From an uncultured Phycisphaerae bacterium (GTDB lineage Bacteria > Planctomycetota > Phycisphaerae > UBA1845 > PWPN01), in assembly GCA_938005315.1 (NCBI GenBank), contig CALLOB010000053.1, forward strand, positions 32,194 through 96,193: a DNA stretch of 64,000 nt, given 5' to 3'. The position numbers and the translations under genes were made by a program. This document shows, in pieces, positions 20,680 to 30,664 of the stretch. Numbering within the stretch: position 1 is the stretch's first letter; every line of letters begins with the position of its first letter. The notes beneath the pieces are model-generated. The model was not told where the DNA came from and ran no database searches. It saw nothing but the letters and a program-made list of their open reading frames with translations.

Positions 20680-21579
20680 ATGATCAGCCTTGCGAGACTC
20701 GGCGTGTACCTCAATGACGAGCCCGGCGACCAGGAGGCCCTGGCCTTCGCCGGCCTGGTCGCCCGGATCGGACGACCGGCGTCGATCCACTGCATCCACG
20801 TGCGAGGGCTCGAGGACCCGGTCGCGCTCCCCCCGCCGGACCCCCAGGCCCTGCAACAGCGGGTCGCCGCGGCCCTGCCGGCCGAACTCGGCGGACGCGT
20901 CGAAATCCACGTTTCCGAGGCCACCGGGCTTCAGGAGATGCTCCGCACCGCCCGCCACGGCGACCTCGACATGATCGTCGTCGGCCGCCGCCTGCCGCAC
21001 GACCAGCTCGGCGTCGGCGCCGCGTTCTACCGGCTGGCCCGCAAGACCCCCTGCGACGTGCTTGTGGTCCCCGCCGGCGCGGTGCCGCACCTCAGCCGCC
21101 TCCTGGTGCTCATGGACGGCTCGGCCCACTCGAGGATGGCCCTGGAAAAGGCCCTGTTCGTCGCCCGGGCCAGCGGCGAACGCCCCCAGGTCCTGGTGCA
21201 GTCGATCTACTCGGTGGGCTACGGCTACCAGTACACCGGCATGAGCCTCGAGGAGGCCACCCGACAGCGCGAGGCGCTGACGCGAAAGCAGATCGAGGAG
21301 TGCATCGCCGACGTGGACACCTCCGGCGTGGACTTCGAGATCGTGTATACCTGCTCGCTGGACACCGCAGCGGCCGCCCATGACCTGGCATCCGCCCGCA
21401 ACATGGACGCGATCGTCATCGGCAGCCGGGGAGCCACGCTGCCGGCCATCGCCCTGCTGGGGGCAACCACCGAACGCGTCCTGCTCAACGCCCCCATGCC
21501 CGTCCTGGTCGTCAAGCGAAAGGGGGAAACCTTCCGCTTCCTCGACGCCGTCCTGGAAGGGCTGCAGGCCCCGGGCTGA
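20680..21579 (+). CDS. Universal stress protein family (tandem Usp-like)
   Basis: DMIVVGRRLPHDQLGVGAAFYRLARKTPCDVLVVPAG and AIVIGSRGATLPAIALLGATTERVLLNAPMPVLVVK. Confidence 0.82.
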   Translation: MISLARLGVYLNDEPGDQEALAFAGLVARIGRPASIHCIHVRGLEDPVALPPPDPQALQQRVAAALPAELGGRVEIHVSEATGLQEMLRTARHGDLDMIVVGRRLPHDQLGVGAAFYRLARKTPCDVLVVPAGAVPHLSRLLVLMDGSAHSRMALEKALFVARASGERPQVLVQSIYSVGYGYQYTGMSLEEATRQREALTRKQIEECIADVDTSGVDFEIVYTCSLDTAAAAHDLASARNMDAIVIGSRGATLPAIALLGATTERVLLNAPMPVLVVKRKGETFRFLDAVLEGLQAPG

Positions 21580-21602
21580 AATCCCGCCGGCCCCCCGGCA
21601 GC

Positions 21603-23039
21603 TCACAGGTGGGGCGACAGCAGCCTCGCGGCCCCGTCCCGCAACCTCACCGGCAGGCTCCGCCCGTCCACTTCGGCCAGCGTCAGCCGCCGGGCCTGCC
21701 GTGTCCTGGCCAACGCCAGCCCTTCCAGCCGGCCGGCCAGTTCCCGGTCGTAGCACTCCAGGTTGAACTCGAAATTCAGCCGCAGACTGCGCGGATCCCA
21801 GTTGGTCGACCCGATCAGCGACCAGGCCCCGTCCACGACCATCAGCTTGGTGTGATCGAACGGCGGAGGCGTCAGCCACACCCGACAACCCCGCTCCAGC
21901 ACCTGCCAGAGCATGGCCGTCGAGGCCCACTGCACCAGCCGCAGGTTGTTCCGCTGCGGCAGCAGGATGTCCACCTCCACGCCGCGCAGCGCCGCGACAT
22001 TCAGCGCCGTGATCAGCGCCGCGTCCGGCAGGAAATACGGCGTCACGATCCGCACCGACGAGCGGGCGCACGCCAGCGCCCCAAGCAACGTCAGCCGCAG
22101 CTTGTCGAAATCCTCGTCCGGCCCGTCCGGAATGCCCCGGGCGAACACTTCCCCGGCGGCAGCGAGCTTCGGCGACCAGCACTCCCCCTCCAGCACCTCC
22201 CCCGTGCAGAACAGCCAGTCCTCGGCGAACACACGCTGCAATTGAGCGACCACCGGCCCCTGCACGCGGAAGTGCAGGTCCCGGATCGGATGCCTCGGCC
22301 GCAGCGCCGGCCAGTGACCCTCCCGGATGTTCATGCCGCCGGTGAAACCGATCCGCCCGTCCACCACCATGATCTTGCGGTGGTTGCGCAGATTGGCGTA
22401 CCGGAAGGCCCACGGCATCACCTTCGGCAGAAACCGGGCCACGGGAACACCGGCGCGACGCAGCGGCTTGACGATCGGCGGCCAGCGGTAACGCGTGCCC
22501 ACGTCGTCGATGATCACCCGCACCGCCACCCCGCGGGCCACCGCCCCGGCCAGCGCTTCCAGGAACATTCGGCCCGCCCGGTCGTTGTCGAAGATGTAGG
22601 TCGACAGAGCAAGCGATGCCCGGGCCCGCTCGATCGCCTCCAGCATCACCGCGTAGGCCCCGGGGTCCTCTTCCAGAACCTCCACCCGGTTGCCCCCCAA
22701 CAGGGGCTGGCCGGTGACCCTTACGACCAGCCGGGCCAGCGAACGCAGATTCTCCCCGGCCACCGGGAACTCGACCGCCCGCCCGGTTGAACCGGCACCG
22801 GGGATCGCCGGCCCCGGCCGGGACCGAAGCAGCCGCGCCCGACGCTGAATCCGGTTGATCCCCAGCCATGCGTAAAGCAGTGCCCCGAAGAACGGAACCA
22901 GCCAGATCAGCCCGATCCACGCCAGCGCCGACCTCGGATCCCGTTTGCGCAGGATCGCATGGCACGTGCCGGTCAGATCCACGGCCAGCACCAGCACCGT
23001 CAGCAGCGAAGGCCAGATCAGCGACAGGTAATCCCACAT
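21603..23039 (-). CDS. cls: Cardiolipin synthase / phospholipase D family
   Basis: Two HxK(x)4D motifs (NHRKIMVVDGRIGFTGG, DHTKLMVVDGAWSLIGS) and N-terminal TM helices. Confidence 0.88.
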   Translation of the reverse strand: MWDYLSLIWPSLLTVLVLAVDLTGTCHAILRKRDPRSALAWIGLIWLVPFFGALLYAWLGINRIQRRARLLRSRPGPAIPGAGSTGRAVEFPVAGENLRSLARLVVRVTGQPLLGGNRVEVLEEDPGAYAVMLEAIERARASLALSTYIFDNDRAGRMFLEALAGAVARGVAVRVIIDDVGTRYRWPPIVKPLRRAGVPVARFLPKVMPWAFRYANLRNHRKIMVVDGRIGFTGGMNIREGHWPALRPRHPIRDLHFRVQGPVVAQLQRVFAEDWLFCTGEVLEGECWSPKLAAAGEVFARGIPDGPDEDFDKLRLTLLGALACARSSVRIVTPYFLPDAALITALNVAALRGVEVDILLPQRNNLRLVQWASTAMLWQVLERGCRVWLTPPPFDHTKLMVVDGAWSLIGSTNWDPRSLRLNFEFNLECYDRELAGRLEGLALARTRQARRLTLAEVDGRSLPVRLRDGAARLLSPHL

Positions 23040-23184
23040 CGCCACGGGGGCGACCACCTCAGACGGGTTCCGGATGCCCCCCAGGCCGGCGAATCACATC
23101 GGCATGGGGCCCGCAGGCGGCCCGGCGCGGCGATCCCGGCCGGTCCGGCGGCCGCAATCCTAACGCCGAATCCCCCGCCGCACG

Positions 23185-23209
23185 AAAAAGCCCGAAAAAA
23201 GACCCGGGC
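23185..23209 (-). terminator. Intrinsic terminator on minus strand
   Basis: GCCCG-N10-CGGGC followed by TTTTT on the minus strand. Confidence 0.6.
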
Positions 23210-23379
23210 GACAGAGGCCTCTCGAGCCCCGCCGCCCGGGCACCCGTTTTGAGCCTGCGGCCACCCCCTTGCGTAGGGCCGCTCCAGACGCAAACCGCAG
23301 GCTCGTGCATCATCGGGACCGCCCCACACCACGCGCCGCCGCATACCGGACGGGGGCTGCGGCGGGCCGACCGCCGCGG

Positions 23380-23592
23380 TCACCCGATGAACGTCTCCGG
23401 AGGCGACATGGGGCAGGATCGTTCCCGAACCGTCCAGATCCGACCGGCCAGTCCGCGATGCGGGTCGTACCGCTGCACCGGCCTGAGGTCCGGCCACGTG
23501 CACGGGTATGCAACCGACACGCCCGGAATCTGCCGCGTATCGAGACCGTCAGCCCCCGCGCTCCGCCTGTTCATGCTCGTTTCGAGCGTCAT
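23380..23592 (-). CDS. Candidate small protein (70 aa)
   Basis: Strong SD (GGGAGG, 6-nt spacer) before ATG at 23592, between the CBM gene and an intrinsic terminator. No recognisable family. Confidence 0.35.
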   Translation of the reverse strand: MTLETSMNRRSAGADGLDTRQIPGVSVAYPCTWPDLRPVQRYDPHRGLAGRIWTVRERSCPMSPPETFIG

Positions 23593-23704
23593 ACTCATCC
23601 TCCCGAGGCTGCCGGCCTCCGATGTACTGGACGATCTACCCAGCCATCACTGCAGAAACATCCACCTGCGTCTTCAAAAAACGGCGCGTCTTCCGCAACC
23701 GACC

Positions 23705-24001
23705 TTACGAACACCTCGCCAACCCGGACCCCTCCACATACAACACCGAGTTCAGACCGTGCGGCCCCGGAGCCAGGCCGAAAGCCGCGTAGTCCGCAAG
23801 CCATTCGCCATCCGCCCAGTACTTGAACTGGTAGACCCCGGGAGCCAGCCGCGTTCGACAGGCCCACCAGCCGTCCCCCAGCGAAGTCATGGGCAGTCCC
23901 CCGGGATCCCAACCGTTGAAGTCTCCGGCCACCCCCACCCGCCGGACACCCCGACGGTAGAATCGAAACTCCGCCATGCCGTCGATCTCTTGAGTCGTCA
24001 T
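23705..24001 (-). CDS. Stand-alone glycogen-binding domain (CBM48/AMPK-type) protein
   Basis: VRRVGVAGDFNGWDPGGLPMTSLGDGWWACRTRLAPGVYQFKYWADGEWLAD, typical early-set glycogen-binding fold; 98 aa with no catalytic domain. Confidence 0.8.
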   Translation of the reverse strand: MTTQEIDGMAEFRFYRRGVRRVGVAGDFNGWDPGGLPMTSLGDGWWACRTRLAPGVYQFKYWADGEWLADYAAFGLAPGPHGLNSVLYVEGSGLARCS

Positions 24002-24126
24002 AGCTGCCTCCAGATCGACCCCGGCCTCGACACTTCGGGCTTACGACCGGTTCCGGGATCCGGCCGACCGCCTCCCACACGGATGATACGGATAACCCGC
24101 GATGTGGTTTGATTGATTCTAATGCA

Positions 24127-24155
24127 TTGATCATTCGTTTTTATGAATGTATAAT
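24127..24155 (+). promoter_or_regulatory. Sigma70-like promoter of the LysR gene, overlapping periodic CATTC/GAATG half-sites
   Basis: TTGATC-17 bp-TATAAT, with predicted start at or next to the ATG at 24163. Confidence 0.6.
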
Positions 24156-24162
24156 CACATTC

Positions 24163-25107
24163 ATGTACGACCTTAACTACCAGCATCTGAAGTACTTCTG
24201 GACGGTTGCGCGCTGCGGATCGATTGCCTCGGCCTGCAGAGAACTGCACCTGACCCAATCGACGATATCCAACCAGATCCGCATCCTGGAGAAAAGGCTG
24301 GGAGTAAGGCTGTTCCGCCGATCCGGTCGCCATCTGGCCTTGACCGAAACCGGTCAGCTGGCGTTCCGCTACGCCGGCGAGATCTTCAGCCTCGGCGGAG
24401 AACTCGTCAGTGCGGTGCAGGGGCGAACGGCCGGCGTCCCGCGCCGGCTGCACGTCGGCGCCCAGGACACGCTGCCCAAGCTGATCGTCTCGCGCCTCCT
24501 GGAGCCGGCCTTCGACCTTCCCGAGTCGGTCCAGGTGATCTGCCACGAAGGCACGCCCGCCCAACTCCTGCCCCGGCTTGCGGTCCACGAAATCGATCTG
24601 GTGCTCGCGGACGCTCCGCTGGAGCCCGATATCAGAGTCCGGGCCTTCAATCACCCCCTGGGAGAGTGCGGCATCGCCCTGTTCGCCATTCCGGATCTTG
24701 CCCGACGTCTCAGACAGGGGTTCCCCTCCAGCCTGCAGGGCGCCCCCGCCCTGCTGCCGGCCCCCACCGCGGCCATGCGCGGCACGCTGGAACGCTGGTT
24801 TCACGCCGCCGGAGTTCGCCCCGCAGTGGTCGCCGAATTCGAGGACATTGAGCTGATGATGACCCTCGGCCGCGCAGGACGCGGGTTCTTCCCCGCCCAT
24901 GATGCCATCATCCCCGAGATCACCGCGGACCCGCGCGTGGAACTCGTGGCCGTCGTCGAGAAAGGCAGCGAGAGGCTCTATGCGGTCAGCGTCGAACGCC
25001 GCCTGCGACACCCCGCAGTCATTGCTATCGTCCAGGCCGCCCGCCGCACGCTGTTCGCCCGCGCCGGCCCGGATCCCGGCGACCGTCCGGGACCGCCGGC
25101 GGGTTGA
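24163..25107 (+). CDS. LysR-family regulator, NhaR-like
   Basis: LNYQHLKYFWTVARCGSIASACRELHLTQSTISNQIRILEKRLGVRLFRRSGRHLALTETG wHTH. Confidence 0.88.
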   Translation: MYDLNYQHLKYFWTVARCGSIASACRELHLTQSTISNQIRILEKRLGVRLFRRSGRHLALTETGQLAFRYAGEIFSLGGELVSAVQGRTAGVPRRLHVGAQDTLPKLIVSRLLEPAFDLPESVQVICHEGTPAQLLPRLAVHEIDLVLADAPLEPDIRVRAFNHPLGECGIALFAIPDLARRLRQGFPSSLQGAPALLPAPTAAMRGTLERWFHAAGVRPAVVAEFEDIELMMTLGRAGRGFFPAHDAIIPEITADPRVELVAVVEKGSERLYAVSVERRLRHPAVIAIVQAARRTLFARAGPDPGDRPGPPAG

Positions 25108-25229
25108 AAACAGCCGTATCCCGGATATGCTGGCTCCGGGCATCTGAGCGGGCATTTCCCGGACACGGGACTCCTCAGCCAGTCAGGCCGCATCCGCCGT
25201 TCACCGATGCCTGTCCGTCGGAGTCGCAC

Positions 25230-26351
25230 ATGGTTCGCCGTCGTTCCAGTTCCGCACGCCGCCTTGTGACCCGGGTCTTGCTGGCACTGATGCTCGCCGG
25301 CGGGCTGTGGGTCGGCTGGTCATGGCACCGCGGACCGCAGGCCGCGGCTCCCATCGTGCTGACCTCACTGGTGGCCGAAACGCCGCCGGCCGATCGCGCC
25401 CGACCGGCCGTCCGCCCCGTCGACCGGTCCCCTGGCCTGGTGCGGCTGGTCGCGCCCGTGGCGACCTCGCGTCCCGCCGACGCTGACACGGCCCGCACCC
25501 CTCAACCGCAGGCACCCCCGATTCAGGAAGGCGCCGCCCCGCCGGCCACCGACGGACAGGCCGCGCCGGCTCCCGTCATCCCCGCCACTCGACCGGCCGA
25601 CTCGCAACCGGCCGAAGGCAATCTCCAGGCCGGCCTGGCGGCCCTGGAGCGCGGAGCCCTGCTGGAGGCCCGCACGCTGCTCAACGAAGACTTGAAGAAG
25701 GGCCTGCTGCCGGATCATGCGGTCAGAGCCCGCCAGGCCCTGGAACGCATCGCCGCCGAGACCATCTTCAACGCCAGCGTGGTGCCCGAGGATCCGTTGA
25801 CCGACCACTACACGGTCAAGAGCGGCGATACCCTGGGCCGGATCGCCGCCCGCTTCAAGGTCACCGAGGAGATCCTCGCGACGATCAACCGCCTGCCCAA
25901 CCGCAACTTCATCCGCGAGGGCCGGCGGCTCAAGGTGCTCCGCGGGCCGTTCCACGCCGTGGTCTCCAAGTCCGACCACACCCTGCATGCCTTCCTGCAG
26001 GACGTCTACGTCCGCTCGTTCCGCGTGGCCCTGGGCGCCGACGGCGGCACGCCGACCGGCCGATGGAAGGTGGTCAACCGCCAGCCCAATCCCGGCTGGA
26101 CCGACCCCCGCACCGGCAAGGAGTGGCATCCCGACGATCCGGCCAATCCGATCGGCGAGTTCTGGATCGGCCTGGAGGGCGTCGAAGGCCAGGCGGTCGG
26201 CGCATTCGGTTACGGCATCCACGGCACCATCGAGCCCCAGACCATCGGGCAGGACGTGTCCCTGGGCTGCGTGCGTCTGGCTCCCGATGACATCGCCGCG
26301 GTCTACCAGATGCTTGTGCCCGGCGAGTCGCTGGTAACCATCACCGACTGA
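25230..26351 (+). CDS. LysM and L,D-transpeptidase (YkuD) domain protein
   Basis: LysM YTVKSGDTLGRIAARFKVTEEILATINRL; YkuD GIHGT...SLGCVRLAPDD. Confidence 0.9.
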   Translation: MVRRRSSSARRLVTRVLLALMLAGGLWVGWSWHRGPQAAAPIVLTSLVAETPPADRARPAVRPVDRSPGLVRLVAPVATSRPADADTARTPQPQAPPIQEGAAPPATDGQAAPAPVIPATRPADSQPAEGNLQAGLAALERGALLEARTLLNEDLKKGLLPDHAVRARQALERIAAETIFNASVVPEDPLTDHYTVKSGDTLGRIAARFKVTEEILATINRLPNRNFIREGRRLKVLRGPFHAVVSKSDHTLHAFLQDVYVRSFRVALGADGGTPTGRWKVVNRQPNPGWTDPRTGKEWHPDDPANPIGEFWIGLEGVEGQAVGAFGYGIHGTIEPQTIGQDVSLGCVRLAPDDIAAVYQMLVPGESLVTITD

Positions 26352-26381
26352 ACGCCGCCGCCAGCCCCCGGAGGTCCGGAT

Positions 26382-26735
26382 TTGCCCGCCGAAGACGACA
26401 CCACCACCGTGGCCGACCTGCGGCGAGAGATCGCGGCCTTCATCCGCCAGCGCGACTGGGAGCAGTTCCACGATCCCAAGAACCTCGCCATGGCCATCGC
26501 CACCGAGGCCGCCGAACTGATGGAGCACTTCCGCTGGGTCCGCAACGAGGCGGCCCGCGAGATGGTCCGCGATCCGCAGACGCGCCAGGCGGTCGCCGAG
26601 GAGCTGGCCGACGTGATGGCCTTCGCTCTGTCGTTTGCCAACGCCGCAGGCATCGACGTCGCCTCCGCGCTGCGCGCCAAGATGCTCAAGAACGCCGCCA
26701 AGTATCCCGCCGACCAGTACCGCGGCCGGTACTGA
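26382..26735 (+). CDS. MazG-like nucleotide pyrophosphohydrolase (TTG start)
   Basis: DPKNLAMAIATEAAELMEHFRW...EELADVMAFALSFANAAGID: EExxE-12-28-ExxD-like arrangement. Confidence 0.85.
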   Translation: MPAEDDTTTVADLRREIAAFIRQRDWEQFHDPKNLAMAIATEAAELMEHFRWVRNEAAREMVRDPQTRQAVAEELADVMAFALSFANAAGIDVASALRAKMLKNAAKYPADQYRGRY

Positions 26736-26770
26736 CCGCCTCGGCGGTTCCCGCGGCGACCGGACGCACC

Positions 26771-27631
26771 ATGAGCAACGCCTCACCTTCTCTGAAACTC
26801 ATGACCTTCCTGCGGACCGTCGCGGCGGCCGCCGGGCTGGCGGCCGCGTCCGGCTGCGTCGTGCTGCAGCGCGCCCCGACCCCCACGGAACGCGACGATG
26901 TGGTGTTCTACTGCGACGGCGCCGGCGGTGGCGGACCGCTGACCAACTGGGGCGACAGCGTCCGGCAGGGGCTGCTGGACGACGGCTACGAGGGCGAGTT
27001 CCGCCACTTCCGCTGGCAGACCGGACTGGGGGCCCTGGCCGATCAGACTTCCAGCCTTCAATACAAGCGCCGCCGGGCCGGCGAACTGGCCGGCGCGATC
27101 CGGGACCACTGGCGACGCTTCCCGGGCGGTTCCGTGCACCTGATCGGGCTGTCGGCCGGATCGGCCATCGTGGTGTTTGCCCTGGAGGAGCTGCCCGACC
27201 GCTACCGCGTCGATCACGTGTTCCTGCTGGGCTCGTCGCTGAGCGCCGACTACGACCTGAGCCGGGCCCTGCGGCGCGTCCGCGGCGAAATGTATGTGTT
27301 CACCTCCAGGCAGGACCGCGTGCTCGGCGTTTTGGTGCCTCTGACCGGCACGGCGGATCGACGTCGGGCGGGCCGACGGGTGGTCGGTCGATACGGCGTG
27401 CTCATGCCGCCGGACGCCGACGAAGAGACCGAGGTCTTGTACTCGAAAGTCGTCAACATCGAGTGGGACGACGCCCGCGCCGGCCTGGGAGATCCCGGAA
27501 CCCACACCGGCGCGACCCGCCCCGAGTTCGTCCGCAACTTCATCGCCCCCCTGCTGAACCGCGACGGCCCCCGGCACCTGACCCTCACCGGATCCGGGAA
27601 CACCACCACCGCACCCGGCGGGTATCAATGA
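26771..27631 (+). CDS. Putative alpha/beta-hydrolase-like lipoprotein
   Basis: Lipobox ASGC; nucleophile-elbow-like GLSAGSA. Confidence 0.55.
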   Translation: MSNASPSLKLMTFLRTVAAAAGLAAASGCVVLQRAPTPTERDDVVFYCDGAGGGGPLTNWGDSVRQGLLDDGYEGEFRHFRWQTGLGALADQTSSLQYKRRRAGELAGAIRDHWRRFPGGSVHLIGLSAGSAIVVFALEELPDRYRVDHVFLLGSSLSADYDLSRALRRVRGEMYVFTSRQDRVLGVLVPLTGTADRRRAGRRVVGRYGVLMPPDADEETEVLYSKVVNIEWDDARAGLGDPGTHTGATRPEFVRNFIAPLLNRDGPRHLTLTGSGNTTTAPGGYQ

Positions 27632-27639
27632 GGCGGCGC

Positions 27640-29019
27640 CTACAGCAGCGTCCCCCGCAGGATGATGCTGGCCACGCTGAAATAGATCACAATGCCGGTG
27701 ACGTCCACCAGCGTGGCCACGAACGGCGCCGAGGCCATCGCCGGGTCGAAACGCAGCTTCTTGAGGATCAGCGGCAGCATCGAGCCGATCAACGTGCCGA
27801 AGGTCACCACCCCGATCAAGGCCATCATCACGGTGAACGCGACCATCAGGTAGTGTTCCCCGTAGGCCGTCACCCGCCAGGGCCACAGTGCGATCCGCAC
27901 AAAGGCGATGGCCCCGAGAATCGCGCCCAGCGACAGCCCGCTGGTCAGCTCGCGGGCCAGCACCCGCAGCCAGTCCCCGAGCCGGACGTTGCCCAGGGCC
28001 AGCGCCCGGATGATGATCGACGTGGTCTGCGAGCCGCTGTTGCCGCCGCTGCTGATGATCAGCGGAATGAACAGGGCCAGCACCACCGCCCGGGCGATCT
28101 CCTCCTCGTAGTACTGCATGGCCGTGGCGGTGAGCATCTCGCCGATGAACAGAGCCGACAGCCACGCCCCGCGCTTGCGGATCATCTCCGGCAGGCCCAC
28201 GTCCAGGTAGGGCGCCTCGAGCGTGCTGACCGCGGCCATCTTCTGCATGTCCTCGGTCACTTCCTCCTCGGCCACGTCCATCACGTCGTCGACGGTCACG
28301 ATGCCCACCAGCCGGCCCTCGGCGTCCGTCACCGGCAGGACGCTGCGGTCCTGCTCCTGGAAGACCCGCACCGCCTCCTCCTGGTCCTGCTCGGCGCGAA
28401 GGGCGACCACCTGCCGGTCCATGAGCCGCGACAGTGGCGTCGTCGGTTCCGCCAGCACCAGTTCGCGCAGGCGGATGTCGTCGATCAGCCGGCCCTGCTC
28501 GTCGACCACGTAGATGATGTTCAGCGTCTCCTTGTCGTGCCCGACCTTGCGGAGGTGATCCAGGGCCTGGGCGACGCTCCATTCCGGCCGAACGGTCACG
28601 AAGTCCGGCGTCATCCGCCGGCCCACGGAGTCTTCCGGATAGGCCAGCAGCCGGCTGGCGACCCGCTCCTCCTCCGGCGACATCAGCCGCAGCAGCCGCT
28701 CGGTCACCGCCGCCGGCAGATCCTCCAGCAGCGCAGTGCGGTCGTCGGGGTCCATCTCGTCGAGCACCGCCGCGACGTGGTCCTGACTCAGCAGCCGCAG
28801 CAGGGGCTCCTGGGCCTCGAACGGCATGTACTCGAAGACGTCGGCCGCGAACTCTCTGGGCAGCAGCCGGAACAGCACGGCCACGTCCTCGGACTCCATG
28901 TCCTCGAGGATCTCGGCCACCGACCGGGGCTGCAGACCGATCAGCGATTTGCGCAGCGCGGCGAACTCGCGGTTGCGGATCATCTCCTCCAGGTCGGGAC
29001 CCACGAGCTTTCCGAGCAT
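27640..29019 (-). CDS. mgtE: Magnesium transporter MgtE
   Basis: N-domain repeats, CBS pair and a TM domain with GSQTTSIIIRALALG. Confidence 0.92.
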   Translation of the reverse strand: MLGKLVGPDLEEMIRNREFAALRKSLIGLQPRSVAEILEDMESEDVAVLFRLLPREFAADVFEYMPFEAQEPLLRLLSQDHVAAVLDEMDPDDRTALLEDLPAAVTERLLRLMSPEEERVASRLLAYPEDSVGRRMTPDFVTVRPEWSVAQALDHLRKVGHDKETLNIIYVVDEQGRLIDDIRLRELVLAEPTTPLSRLMDRQVVALRAEQDQEEAVRVFQEQDRSVLPVTDAEGRLVGIVTVDDVMDVAEEEVTEDMQKMAAVSTLEAPYLDVGLPEMIRKRGAWLSALFIGEMLTATAMQYYEEEIARAVVLALFIPLIISSGGNSGSQTTSIIIRALALGNVRLGDWLRVLARELTSGLSLGAILGAIAFVRIALWPWRVTAYGEHYLMVAFTVMMALIGVVTFGTLIGSMLPLILKKLRFDPAMASAPFVATLVDVTGIVIYFSVASIILRGTLL

Positions 29020-29189
29020 GATCGCACCTCCCGGTCCGAGGCCGCCACGCCTGCGGCCCGCCGAAACCGGGCATCCTAACCGTTCCGGTGCGGCGCGCAC
29101 AGCCGGCGCCGCGCCGCCCCCGCTCCAGGGACGCCGCCCGCCGGCTCGCCCGGAGCCCTCAGGCTCCGGGCGGGTTCATCGGCACGCGG

Positions 29190-30614
29190 TCAGTAACGGT
29201 AATGGTCCGGTTTGAACGGCCCCTCGACCGGAACCCCGATGTAGGCGGCCTGTTTCTCCGTCAGCCGCGTCAGGCTGGCCCCGATCTTGCGGAGATGCAA
29301 CCGGGCGACCTTCTCGTCCAGCTCCTTGGGCAGCGTGTAGACCCGCCGGGCGTACTTGCCCGTCGTGCGGTTCTGCCACAGATCGATCTGGGCGATCGTC
29401 TGGTTCGAGAAGCTGTTGCTCATCACGAAGCTCGGGTGGCCGGTCGCGCAGCCCAGGTTCACCAGCCGGCCCTTGGCCAGTACGATGATCTTCCTGCCGT
29501 CCGGCCAGATCACGTGGTCGACCTGCGGCTTGATCTCCTCCCAGCGCAGGTCCGACAGGGCGTCCACCTGAATCTCGCTGTCGAAGTGCCCGATGTTGCA
29601 GACGATCGCGCCGTCCTTCATCCGGTCCATGTGCGCCCGCGTGATCACGTCCACGTTCCCGGTGGCGGTCACGAAGATGTCCCCGAACGCGCAGGCCTCG
29701 TCCATGGTCACCACCTGATAGCCCTCCATGGCCGCCTGCAGCGCGCAGATCGGGTCGATCTCCGTCACGTACACGGTGGCCCCGAAGCCGCGGAAGGCCT
29801 GGGCACAGCCCTTGCCCACGTCGCCGTAGCCGCACACCACGCACTTCTTGCCCGCGATCATCACGTCGGTCGCGCGCTTGATGCCGTCGATCAGGCTCTC
29901 CCGGCAGCCGTAGAGATTGTCGAACTTGCTCTTGGTCACCGAGTCGTTGACGTTGATCGCCGGGAACAGCAGATCCCCGGCCTTCTCCATCTGGTACAGC
30001 CGGTGCACGCCGGTGGTCGTCTCCTCGCTCACCCCGACCATGCCCTCGGCCACCCGGTGCCAGAACCGCGCGTCCCGCCGCAGCTGCTCGATCAGCAGCG
30101 TGTCCACCACCTCGATCTCGCGGTTGTCGCGGCAGACCGCCGGCAGCTTGCCCGTCTTGGCGTACTCCGCCTCGAACGCCCGCCCGCGGTGGATCAGCAG
30201 CGTGGCGTCCCCGCCGTCGTCCACCACCAGGTTCGGGCCGCCCCCGTCAGGGAACGTCAGCGCCCGCAACGTGCAGTCCCAGTACTCCTCCAGCGTCTCG
30301 CCCTTCCACGCGAACACCGGAATCCCCCGCGCCGCGATCGCCGCCGCCGCGTGATCCTGCGTGGAAAAGATGTTGCAGCTCGCCCAGCGCACGTCCGCCC
30401 CCAGCTCCGCCAGCGTCTCGATCAGCACCGCGGTCTGGATGGTCATGTGCAGCGAACCGGTGATCCTCGCACCCGCCAACGGCTGCGAGGCCCGGTACTC
30501 CTCCCGGATGGCCATCAGCCCCGGCATCTCCGACTCGGCGATCTCGATTTCCCGGCGGCCGAAGTCCGCCAGGCCGATGTCCTTGACCTTGTACTCCTTG
30601 ACGGCGGTTGCCAT
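29190..30614 (-). CDS. ahcY: Adenosylhomocysteinase
   Basis: [52 protein letters not shown]-terminal KPDHYRY. Confidence 0.97.
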   Translation of the reverse strand: MATAVKEYKVKDIGLADFGRREIEIAESEMPGLMAIREEYRASQPLAGARITGSLHMTIQTAVLIETLAELGADVRWASCNIFSTQDHAAAAIAARGIPVFAWKGETLEEYWDCTLRALTFPDGGGPNLVVDDGGDATLLIHRGRAFEAEYAKTGKLPAVCRDNREIEVVDTLLIEQLRRDARFWHRVAEGMVGVSEETTTGVHRLYQMEKAGDLLFPAINVNDSVTKSKFDNLYGCRESLIDGIKRATDVMIAGKKCVVCGYGDVGKGCAQAFRGFGATVYVTEIDPICALQAAMEGYQVVTMDEACAFGDIFVTATGNVDVITRAHMDRMKDGAIVCNIGHFDSEIQVDALSDLRWEEIKPQVDHVIWPDGRKIIVLAKGRLVNLGCATGHPSFVMSNSFSNQTIAQIDLWQNRTTGKYARRVYTLPKELDEKVARLHLRKIGASLTRLTEKQAAYIGVPVEGPFKPDHYRY

Positions 30615-30664
30615 GTGCAACGTCTCCTTATCAGGTTCGGGGTTCATGCGCGCGACGCGCGCGA

